Below are positions 25,257 to 32,140 of a stretch of DNA of 36,955 bases, one piece after another. The position numbers and the translations under genes are program-made. The stretch comes from Colivivens sp963645405. Its GTDB lineage: Bacteria; Bacteroidota; Bacteroidia; Bacteroidales; Bacteroidaceae. The stretch's first letter is position 1, and each line of letters starts with the position of its first letter. Below the pieces are notes generated by a model, which worked only from the letters and a program-made list of their open reading frames with translations, was not told the DNA's origin and searched no databases. The stretch covers positions 1 through 36,955 of the forward strand of contig CAVISR010000015.1 of assembly GCA_963645405.1 (NCBI GenBank), in the 5' to 3' direction.

Positions 25257-25784
25257 TTATTTGAGCGTGTTGAACGCCTCGTATGTTCCATCGTCGAAGA
25301 ATATGCGGACCTCTACAATCTGACGTTTCCTCTGACTGATGGCTTCCTCCATCGAAGTCCTTATCACATCCTTCAGTCCAGTAATGTCCGCAGGTTTCAC
25401 TGTCGGCGAACTGACGGTTTTGCTCTTTACCGGTTCCGCCTTCTTGTAAGGATAGTCAGCCGATGACCCGGAAGCGGAGAACAAATCCAGCGAACCGTTT
25501 GCAGGCTGCTGCACCTCCTTGCTTACCGCAAGTGTTTCCACCTTGTTTTTATATATAGGTCCGTCACCCATGAACACCCATGCAGGATTCAAATCAGGGA
25601 ACGCTTCCACGATTGACCTGAAGATAGGTAGGGTAGGTTTGCTCCTTCCACTTGTTATATGGGAAATGGTTGCCGGAGCGATGCCCGTAATCTGTGAAAA
25701 CTCCACATTCGACAGTGACATCTCCTTTATTATATATTCTATGCGTTCTTTATCGCCCATCTGCTTGTTTCTAGTTTCAGTCAT
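25257..25784 (-). CDS. XRE-family helix-turn-helix regulator
   Basis: A 175-residue cytoplasmic DNA-binding protein. The N-terminal XRE/lambda-repressor-type HTH covers about residues 12-75: NVEFSQITGIAPATISHITS is the helix-turn-helix, followed by KPTLPIFRSIVEAFPDLNPAWVFMGDGP, a form common in Bacteroidales regulators. The middle is a low-complexity linker (Pro/Ser/Lys), and the C-terminus (about 130-175) is a short conserved-looking segment ending RQIVEVRIFFDDGTYEAF. Met 9 (MGDKERIEYI) is a possible alternative start. It has its own promoter and no cotranscribed gene; the 33-bp array begins six bases after its stop. Targets are unknown; nearby TTTTGTAA motifs are candidates (inference). Confidence 0.85.
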   Translation of the reverse strand: MTETRNKQMGDKERIEYIIKEMSLSNVEFSQITGIAPATISHITSGRSKPTLPIFRSIVEAFPDLNPAWVFMGDGPIYKNKVETLAVSKEVQQPANGSLDLFSASGSSADYPYKKAEPVKSKTVSSPTVKPADITGLKDVIRTSMEEAISQRKRQIVEVRIFFDDGTYEAFNTLK

Positions 25785-25841
25785 TCTTACATTATCAACC
25801 CCTCGTCAAGGTGGAAAACCACCCATTTCCGAAACGGTTTA

Positions 25842-25873
25842 CAAAAGTAGATATAATTTCCCAACTGACCAAA
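25842..25873 (-). promoter_or_regulatory. Promoter of the XRE gene
   Basis: On the minus strand TTTG (25870-25873) is followed after 20 bp by the -7 box TACTTTTG (25842-25849), giving a leader of about 50 nt. Confidence 0.65.
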
Positions 25874-26648
25874 CAATTCACGAACATTTTTGCAAAAAAG
25901 TTTTCTGCAGTAGTTTTCTATATTTTATTTTTGTAATTCAGAGTTTGCAACGACCATTTACAAAACCACAAGAGAAGGAGAAAACCACTTGAATTTAGAA
26001 TTTTCAATTCGATAGCCAATCAGTTGACTACCTAAGGATTATCATCTCGCATTTCATACCTTTATGCATAAATATAGCATTTCCGTCCAATATTTGTATA
26101 TTTATTGAAGCAATAATCACACAAACAATCCGAAAGAATTGATTGATAAATGATTATTTATATTGTGCACATATAGAATTTACCTTCATCTACAAATGTA
26201 GTGACACTAAAATCACTTTCTATGGCGCATTTTTAGTTTTGTAATGTCGAGATTACACGAATACAATCCTATTTTACACAAGACAACAGATTACTTTTGT
26301 AATCAATTGACAAATATAAAACTCAACCATTGGCTTTTGAATTCTGTGTTCATTTGTATACATCCACACGAAACGGGCCGATAACTCGAGGTTTTGCCGC
26401 CCGTTGTCAAAGTCCCCGGACAGAAGTGGTTCTCAAGCATCCAGAATTCCGCTTAATGCCCTATCATTCAACCCATAAATACATAAAATTCTTGTACGGC
26501 ATTTTTGCCCTAAAAATTTGGACAAGCCCAAAATTGCATGCGAATTTGCCCTTATTTTGACGCAGAAAGGTCCGAAAACCGACTTTTACAACCGGAAAAC
26601 AAGCACCTGACCTGCTGTTTTACATTTTTCAGCGACTTTTTTGCGGAC
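25874..26648. other. AT-rich intergenic region with TTTTGTAA motifs
   Basis: No credible gene is seen. The motif TTTTGTAA occurs on the plus strand near 25929, 26237 and 26295 and on the minus strand near 25958 and 25840. Three of the plus-strand copies fall inside TAnnTTTG promoter-like boxes (25926, 26234, 26292) that have no gene behind them. Confidence 0.5.
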
Positions 26649-26678
26649 AAAAATAAGGAGGCAAATCCACTTGCCTCC
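26649..26678 (-). terminator. Terminator of holA (minus strand)
   Basis: On the minus strand an 8-bp stem GGAGGCAA / TTGCCTCC (26657-26678) with a 6-nt loop is followed by TTATTTTTG. It lies about 230 bp after the holA stop. A weaker T-run exists on the plus side, so it might also work in that direction. Confidence 0.7.
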
Positions 26679-26836
26679 CTGATATTCGAGTTTTTTGACC
26701 AATCTTTTTCAATGCTCAGCCAACCCGTTTTCGAGTTATCATTCATGTGCCCTATCATTTATCTTTGCTTCTCCACCAATCATCCAACACTACCCTACCA
26801 ATTCCGAAGAGCGGCAAAGCAGCCTGAATTTTCTCC

Positions 26837-26931
26837 TAATGCAAGATGATATACACCTTCCAATGTAAGATGCAATACACCTACTAATGTAAGATGAAAC
26901 ACACCTACTAATGCAGGATGAAAAACACCAG
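26837..26931 (-). repeat. 24-bp tandem array derived from the holA 3' end
   Basis: Four 24-bp units with ATG(C/T)A(A/G)GATG at 26839, 26863, 26887 and 26911. The last unit is the final eight codons of holA. Read on the minus strand each unit repeats a GTG-xxx-xxx-ATC-Leu-CAT pattern, and three of the four end in TAG. Confidence 0.9.
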
Positions 26932-27936
26932 TTCCTGCATGATTTCCCCGTCGGTTGCATTGCCCTTTTCCACACCTTTCAGCTTGCAGTCGGTATCGCG
27001 GATTTTGGCAAGCACCTGCATTGTCTTCAGTGCTGTGTAATTCTTCATTGCCGTCATCACGTCCCTCGCCTGCCATGGGGAAATTCCCAGATGTGCGGCA
27101 ATGCCTGTTTCGCTGCGATCGGGAGAATAATAGCCTTGCATCATGCTTGAAAACAAATTGAAGAGAACAGCCAAAGTGGTGAACGGCGGGTTTGACTTGG
27201 GATTGGAATTGAAGTAAAACAAAATTTGGTTTGCCTTAAACACATCCTTGCGCACAATCGCATTCCGCAGTTCCCAGTTGTTGAACTCACGGCTGATTCC
27301 GATGTTGCGTTCCACCATCTCCGCAGTCACACTCGTCGAGCCCTCGGGCAATGCCACCATCAGTTTGTCGAGTTCACCAGCCATACGGTTGAGGTCGGTG
27401 CCGATGCAGTCCGCCATCATCATCTTGGCATCATTTTCGATGGTGAGATTCTTTTGCTTCAGATAGTCGGCAACAAAAGCCGGCAGTGCTGAGTCCTTTA
27501 TCTTCTGGCTCTCGAACACTACCCCATTCTTCTGGCAAGCGGCAACAATCTTCTTCCGCTTGTCCACCGACCCGTTCTTATGGCAAATCACAAGAATGGT
27601 CGATTTCAGAGGATTTTGTATGTATTCCGTCAGTTCATCGAGTTTAGTTAAATTCTGAGCCTCTTTAACAATTACCGTCTGATAGTCCGACATCATCGGA
27701 TAGCGCTTTGCCGTGTTGATGATATCGCGGACATCGGTCTCGCGTGTGCAGTAAATCACCATCTGATTGAAGTCCTTTTCCTCTTCCTTCAGAACCGTAT
27801 CGGCTATGCATTCGGATATGCGGTCGATGTAGAACGACTCCTCCCCCATCAGCAGATAGACTGGACTGAAAGTCCGCTTGCGGATGAAGCCGATGAGGTC
27901 GCTGAATGAAACGCTCGAAGCTGTTGTCTTTGCCAT
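26908..27936 (-). CDS. holA: DNA polymerase III subunit delta
   Basis: A 342-residue delta subunit of the clamp loader, which opens the sliding clamp. From start MAKTTASSVSF it has FSPVYLLMGEESFYIDRI near the N-terminus, the typical opening of HolA, then the AAA+-like core with VIVKEAQNL and the helical collar domain at about 210-342 (NNWELRNAIVRKDVFKANQILFYF). The longest start (27966) lies inside the -7 box TACATTTG at 27964-27971, so ATG 27936 is chosen. The final codons (VFFILH-stop) are the source of a 24-bp tandem array that runs on beyond the stop. It is monocistronic, with a terminator 230 bp downstream. Confidence 0.92.
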   Translation of the reverse strand: MAKTTASSVSFSDLIGFIRKRTFSPVYLLMGEESFYIDRISECIADTVLKEEEKDFNQMVIYCTRETDVRDIINTAKRYPMMSDYQTVIVKEAQNLTKLDELTEYIQNPLKSTILVICHKNGSVDKRKKIVAACQKNGVVFESQKIKDSALPAFVADYLKQKNLTIENDAKMMMADCIGTDLNRMAGELDKLMVALPEGSTSVTAEMVERNIGISREFNNWELRNAIVRKDVFKANQILFYFNSNPKSNPPFTTLAVLFNLFSSMMQGYYSPDRSETGIAAHLGISPWQARDVMTAMKNYTALKTMQVLAKIRDTDCKLKGVEKGNATDGEIMQELVFFILH

Positions 27937-27963
27937 AATTTTTTTCGATTTGCTTTTGGATTG

Positions 27964-27971
27964 CAAATGTA
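27964..27971 (-). promoter_or_regulatory. Promoter -7 box for holA
   Basis: TACATTTG on the minus strand, leaving a leader of about 20 nt to ATG 27936. It shows that holA has its own promoter and does not depend on the upstream cobalamin riboswitch. Confidence 0.65.
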
Positions 27972-28060
27972 CGCAAAAACATTGACTTGTGGAAGAAAGA
28001 ACACCAAATGTTTTCGGTGCAGACTCAAATTTTTTCCCGGCAGGCAGTCAGAATCGGAAT

Positions 28061-28180
28061 GAGGGAAGCAGACAGGACAGGCAAGATGGCAGCAGACAGG
28101 ACAGGCAAGATGGCAGCAGACAAAGCTGGAATGAATGAAAGAAGCAGACAAAGCCAGAATGAGGGAAACAGACAGAACAG
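28061..28180. repeat. Degenerate 24-bp tandem repeats
   Basis: GCAGACA(G/A)-type units: GACAGGACAGGCAAGATGG at 28071 and 28095, then decayed GACAAAGC at 28119 and 28147. Spacing is 24, 24 and 28 bp. It lies just upstream of the holA promoter. Confidence 0.75.
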
Positions 28181-28305
28181 GGAACAGCCTTACGCACGAA
28201 CTATCGGGAAACCAAAGAAAGAGCCCTGCGTATGAATTTCCGAGAAAGCAAAGAAAGAGCCTTGCATCACTGCAAAGCCCTATCCCATAATCACAATTTA
28301 TTAAT

Positions 28306-28720
28306 TTAATCCAAAATGTATTTTGTCATAAAAGAGATACAATCCAAGTTCACATGCACGCTGCCCATGCTGTTCACACGTTTACCGCCAAAACTCTCAC
28401 GCATGCCGCCAAAGCTGTTCACACGCGCACTGTACATGCCAATCACACGCACACCGCGCAAGCGCACACCACCGCACATCACCCACATGCCCATGTTCAA
28501 ATTCGCTCTCACGTTCACACCACCGCACATCACTCACATGCCCATTACCATGCTCACGCAATCCACATATCATCCACACATTACTCGCATATCCATATCG
28601 CTCGCATATCGCTTGCATATCGCTTGCACATCGCTTGCACATCGCTTGCATATCGCTCGCATGTTGTTTTGCCTTTGTTGATTCCAGCCTCCGTAGTCCC
28701 GCAGAGACATTTTCAGCAAG
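28306..28720. repeat. Repeat-rich region behind the cobalamin riboswitch
   Basis: It contains six perfect-length 11-bp units at 28599-28664 (CGCT(T/C)GCA(T/C)AT), a 51-bp duplication (CACACCACCGCACATCAC at 28465 and 28516), and a 45-bp duplication (GCTGTTCACACG at 28369 and 28414). The plus strand reads as a His-rich frame and the minus strand as a Gly/Met/Val-rich 75-codon frame (28306-28533); both look like by-products of repetition. No gene is recognisable. Confidence 0.8.
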
Positions 28721-28933
28721 GCATCTGGCAGGTCTTCTGACTTGTCCTCGGGCAACTCCGTCTTCCCGTTTCCCAGAAAGAACCACATCTTCCAGTGATT
28801 CGTTGTCAGTCGAAACAGTGACTTCAGTCGGTTGCCCCATGAAAAAGGACTTACAGCTACGGGTATAGTTGCAGATTCACACTGCATTCCCTTCTTAGTT
28901 CTCCGCCAACGAGTGGCGGTGAAAACCAAATGC
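28721..28933 (-). promoter_or_regulatory. Cobalamin riboswitch without a recognisable target gene
   Basis: Read on the minus strand, the aptamer has GCATTTGG pairing with CCAGATGC as closing stem, AACTAAGAAGGGAATG, the conserved core ACTATACCCGTAGCTGTAAG, a GGGCAAC / GTTGCCC stem, GTCACTG, GGGAA and the terminal box AGTCAGAAGACCTGCC. All the landmarks of the AdoCbl riboswitch are present. Its promoter lies directly upstream. The transcript would run into repeats, with the next minus-strand gene (holA) about 790 bp away behind its own promoter. Confidence 0.92.
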
Positions 28934-28937
28934 ACTG

Positions 28938-28968
28938 CAAAGGTAGCAATACTCCGTGAAACGGCAAA
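28938..28968 (-). promoter_or_regulatory. Promoter of the cobalamin riboswitch transcript
   Basis: On the minus strand TTTG (28965-28968), 19 bp, TACCTTTG (28938-28945): the ideal Bacteroidota spacing. Transcription would start about 28931, at the first bases of the aptamer. Confidence 0.8.
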
Positions 28969-28978
28969 AGGAAAAACG

Positions 28979-29062
28979 GATTTATTTCGGTTTCAAGTCG
29001 ATTTATTGCCAATTGCAGCTGATTTATCTCCCTTCGCCACAGATTTATTCCCCATTGACATA
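28979..29062 (+). repeat. Four 21-bp phased GATTTAT repeats between divergent promoters
   Basis: GATTTATT, GATTTATT, GATTTATC and GATTTATT occur at 28979, 29000, 29021 and 29042, exactly 21 bp apart, while the sequence between them is only partly alike. They end 20 bp before the uxaC -7 box and start 11 bp behind the -33 box of the riboswitch promoter. Confidence 0.75.
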
Positions 29063-29082
29063 TGGCATTGGAAAATTATTCG

Positions 29083-29090
29083 TAACTTTG
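29083..29090 (+). promoter_or_regulatory. Promoter -7 box for uxaC
   Basis: TAACTTTG, 35 bp before the uxaC ATG. TTG candidates upstream sit at 12 and 25 bp spacing, neither ideal, which suits a promoter that needs an activator bound to the phased repeats (inference). Confidence 0.6.
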
Positions 29091-29124
29091 TGCGAACGAT
29101 CAAACTATAAAACCAATACAAAAC

Positions 29125-30540
29125 ATGAAACAATTTCTTGACGACAACTTTCTGCTGCAGACCGAGACTGCACAAAGACTCTACCACGAGCACGCAGAAC
29201 ATCTTCCAATCATAGACTACCACTGCCACCTGAGTCCGCAGATGGTGGCTGAAGACCACCGCTTCAATTCCCTCACAGAGATTTGGCTGGGAGGCGACCA
29301 CTACAAATGGCGTGCGATGCGTACGAACGGCATCGACGAGCGCTACTGCACTGGCAAGGACACCACCGACTGGGAGAAATTCGAGAAATGGGCAGAGACT
29401 CTCCCCTACTGCTTCCGCAATCCGCTCTACCACTGGAGCCACCTCGAGCTGAAGACTGCGTTCGGCATCACCAAGATTCTGAACCCAAGCACAGCACAGG
29501 AAATCTACGACGAGTGCACCGACAAACTGCGCAACGACCCCAACTTCACTGCACGCGGACTGATGCGCCACTACAATGTGGAAACAGTCTGCACCACCGA
29601 CGACCCAGTGGACGACCTCCATTTCCACCAGGACTATGCCGCAACAAGAGGCGAGGACGACCCGCGCATGATTCCGGCATGGCGTCCCGACAAGGCAATG
29701 GCAGTGGAGAATCCGCAGAACTTCAAGGCTTACATCGACAAGCTGGGCGAGGTGAGCGGCATCAGCATCTCACGTTTCCAGGATGTCATCGACGCACTGA
29801 AGAAACGCCATGAGTTCTTCACCAGCAATGGTTGCCGACTGTCCGACCACGGCATCGAGGAGTTCTATGCCGAGGACTACACCGACTCGGAAATCAACCA
29901 GATATTCAATAAGGTGTATGGAGGCAAAGAACTGACCGAGGAAGAAATCCGCAAGTACAAGAGCTGCATGCTCGTCATCTTTGCCGAAATGGACCACGAT
30001 GCCGACTGGACCCAGCAGTTCCACTACGGAGCCATACGCGACAACAACAGCAAGATGTTCAGCCAGCTCGGTCCCGACACCGGATTCGACTCCATCGGAC
30101 AGTTCAACACAGCCAAAGCACTGTCGAAATTCCTCAACCGGCTGGAGTCGGAGGACAAGCTCACACGCACAATCCTCTACAACCTCAACCCAGCCGACAA
30201 CGAGATGATTGCCACGATGCTCGGCAATTTCCAGGACGGCAGCTGCCCGGGCAAAATCCAGTGGGGCTCAGGATGGTGGTTCCTCGACCAGAAACGCGGA
30301 ATGGAAAACCAGATGAACACGCTGTCGCTGCTCGGACTGCTCAGCCGTTTCGTAGGCATGCTCACCGACTCGCGCTCATTCCTCAGCTATCCGCGCCACG
30401 AATACTTCCGCCGCACCCTCTGCAACCTCCTGGGAACAGACGTTGAGAACGGCGAACTGCCGGCAAGCGAGATGGAGCGCCTCAACCAGATGGTGGAAGA
30501 CATCAGCTACTACAACGCAAAGAATTATTTCCAGTTCTGA
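29125..30540 (+). CDS. uxaC: Uronate isomerase
   Basis: A 471-residue cytoplasmic enzyme of the amidohydrolase-like fold that converts D-glucuronate to D-fructuronate and D-galacturonate to D-tagaturonate, the first step of uronate (pectin, glucuronan) use. Visible signatures are DYHCHLSP with metal-site His 33 and His 35, the WLGGDHYKWRAMRTNGI segment, TTDDPVDDL, and near the C-terminus YPRHEYFRRTLCNLLG. Length is normal for the family. No other uronate genes (uxuA, uxuB, kdgK) are in the window. It is followed at 7 bp by the Plug-family gene, which is unrelated in function but likely cotranscribed. Confidence 0.96.
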   Translation: MKQFLDDNFLLQTETAQRLYHEHAEHLPIIDYHCHLSPQMVAEDHRFNSLTEIWLGGDHYKWRAMRTNGIDERYCTGKDTTDWEKFEKWAETLPYCFRNPLYHWSHLELKTAFGITKILNPSTAQEIYDECTDKLRNDPNFTARGLMRHYNVETVCTTDDPVDDLHFHQDYAATRGEDDPRMIPAWRPDKAMAVENPQNFKAYIDKLGEVSGISISRFQDVIDALKKRHEFFTSNGCRLSDHGIEEFYAEDYTDSEINQIFNKVYGGKELTEEEIRKYKSCMLVIFAEMDHDADWTQQFHYGAIRDNNSKMFSQLGPDTGFDSIGQFNTAKALSKFLNRLESEDKLTRTILYNLNPADNEMIATMLGNFQDGSCPGKIQWGSGWWFLDQKRGMENQMNTLSLLGLLSRFVGMLTDSRSFLSYPRHEYFRRTLCNLLGTDVENGELPASEMERLNQMVEDISYYNAKNYFQF

Positions 30541-30547
30541 TTTCCGA

Positions 30548-31801
30548 ATGACGAAACTATGCATTGCAACATCATTAGTACTGTCCGCCTTGGCTGCCCA
30601 AGCCCAGGTGAACGGTACTTTTGTCGACAACCTGCAGACCATCCAGGTGAAAGCCAACGGAGAATGGGGCGAACCGCCGGTCATACTGCTTGGCGGCAAC
30701 AACTACGTGGAGATTTCCTTCGATGACCTCCAGCACAACTATGTGCGCTACACCTACACCATCACCCACTGCAATGCCGACTGGACACAGAGCGAACTCT
30801 ACGACGGCGACTACATGACGGGCATCAACGGCAACGATGTGCTCGACGACTACGAGCAGTCGGTGATTCCCGAGATGGCGTACAACCACTACTCCTTCCG
30901 TCTGCCAAACGCAGAGCACCAGCTGCTCGTCAGCGGCAACTACCGGGTGGACATCTACGAAGACGACAACGACGAGCCGGTGGCAACAGCCTGCTTCAGC
31001 ATCCTCGAGCCGAAAGTAGGCATCGACGTGAACGTCAGTGCCAACACCGACATCGACACCTACGAGCACCATCAGCAAGTGGACTTCAACATCAACACCC
31101 AGACCTTCGAGACCTCCAGTCCCGAGTCAGAGTTCATCCCCGTAGTGCTGCAAAACCACAGGTGGGACACTCGAGCGGAAGGAATCAAGCCATCCTACAT
31201 CCGCAGCAACCAACTCGTCTACACCCACAACCGCGAACTGATTTTCAGTGCGGGCAATGAATACCGACGTTTCGAGATACTCAACAAGTATGTGGCAACC
31301 ATGCGAGTGGACAAGATGCGATACGAAGAGCCCTACTACCACGCCTACGTCATGGACGACCTGCAGCGCATCAACTACAAGTACGACCAGGACCAGGACG
31401 GACGCTTCCTCATCCGAAACACCGACGACATCGACAACGAAACCGAGAGCGACTATTTCTTCACCCACTTCTGTCTGAAGATGCCACAGATTGCCGACGG
31501 CGACCTCTACCTCAACGGCGACCTCACCAACGGACGGTTTGAGGAAAGATACAAGATGGAATACAACCTGATTGACCACCAGTATGAGTTGACCCTTCCC
31601 CTCAAGCAAGGTTCCTACAACTACCAGTACCTCTTCGTCCGGACAGGCGAGGACGTGGGGCAGACAGCACCGAGCGAAGGAGACTACTTCCAGACAGAGA
31701 ACGAATACTACGTCTACGTCTACCACCGGGCATTCGGAGCACGCTACGACAAGCTCGTCGGATTCAAGAGCATCAACTTCAAAGGCAACAACGGGCTGTA
31801 G
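30548..31801 (+). CDS. Type IX secretion Plug-family protein (DUF5103)
   Basis: A 417-residue exported protein from ATG 30548, with signal peptide MTKLCIATSLVLSALAAQA. It matches the former DUF5103 family, now known as the T9SS Plug protein family: early QTIQVKANGEWGEPPVILLGG, then HCNADWTQSELYDGDYM and a C-terminal FRPxDYxxG-like beta region ending FKSINFKGNNGL. In Flavobacterium the Plug protein seals the SprA translocon when no substrate is in the pore; that role is from family knowledge. An in-frame ATG 105 bp upstream lies inside uxaC and gives a non-signal N-terminus, so it is rejected. It starts 7 bp after uxaC and is followed by a 22-bp array. Confidence 0.85.
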   Translation: MTKLCIATSLVLSALAAQAQVNGTFVDNLQTIQVKANGEWGEPPVILLGGNNYVEISFDDLQHNYVRYTYTITHCNADWTQSELYDGDYMTGINGNDVLDDYEQSVIPEMAYNHYSFRLPNAEHQLLVSGNYRVDIYEDDNDEPVATACFSILEPKVGIDVNVSANTDIDTYEHHQQVDFNINTQTFETSSPESEFIPVVLQNHRWDTRAEGIKPSYIRSNQLVYTHNRELIFSAGNEYRRFEILNKYVATMRVDKMRYEEPYYHAYVMDDLQRINYKYDQDQDGRFLIRNTDDIDNETESDYFFTHFCLKMPQIADGDLYLNGDLTNGRFEERYKMEYNLIDHQYELTLPLKQGSYNYQYLFVRTGEDVGQTAPSEGDYFQTENEYYVYVYHRAFGARYDKLVGFKSINFKGNNGL

Positions 31802-31842
31802 ATGCCGGATGACCATTATGGAGAAAAGCATGTAGCAACAAA

Positions 31843-31982
31843 CATTCGCGATGGAATATACAACCGTTCGCAGGAGCAGATACAACCGCTCGCAGGAGCA
31901 GATACAACCGTTCGCAGGAGCAGATACAACCGCTCGCAGGAGCAGATACAACCGCTCATAATGGCAGATACAACCGCTCGTA
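31843..31982. repeat. 22-bp tandem array, about 6 units
   Basis: Units start at 31843 (decayed), 31865, 31887, 31909, 31931, 31953 (decayed) and 31975 (partial). The typical unit opens CG(T/C)TCGCAGGAGC and ends AGATACAAC. It begins 41 bp after the Plug-family stop codon. There are no spacers, and the sequence is unrelated to the 22-bp array at 13.3 kb. The remaining gap up to 32140 is AT-rich with no gene. Confidence 0.95.
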
Positions 31983-32140
31983 ACAGAAAGCCCGCATCAT
32001 AGCAGAACTTCCGACATTCATGAACCATCCATATTCACATCACATACACACGCATTAAGTTTTATTATAAGAGTGTCCGTCACATATCATTCCATCCACA
32101 CTCATTATTTATTATATAACATCAGAACCAAGCATTCAAC

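Noticed and set aside
24985..25323. 112-residue plus-strand repeat protein (AQSAIHFNLFL-like)
   Set aside because: It is the translation of the 33-bp array, and it runs into the antisense of the XRE gene; no promoter box precedes it.
26330..26849. Short plus-strand frames after the TACTTTTG box at 26292
   Set aside because: Composition is unlike the genes around it, the first frame needs a TTG start, the second overlaps the holA terminator, and neither resembles a known family.
28354..28740. His-rich plus-strand frame that could be read as a metal-binding peptide
   Set aside because: It lies opposite the repeat tract and continues into the antisense of the riboswitch; the His codons come from the CAC/CAT-rich repeats.
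28397..28840. 147-codon minus frame across the riboswitch
   Set aside because: It begins inside the aptamer, whose sequence is explained by RNA structure.
30443..30547. Upstream ATG for the Plug-family gene
   Set aside because: It lies within uxaC in another frame and would bury the clear signal peptide.
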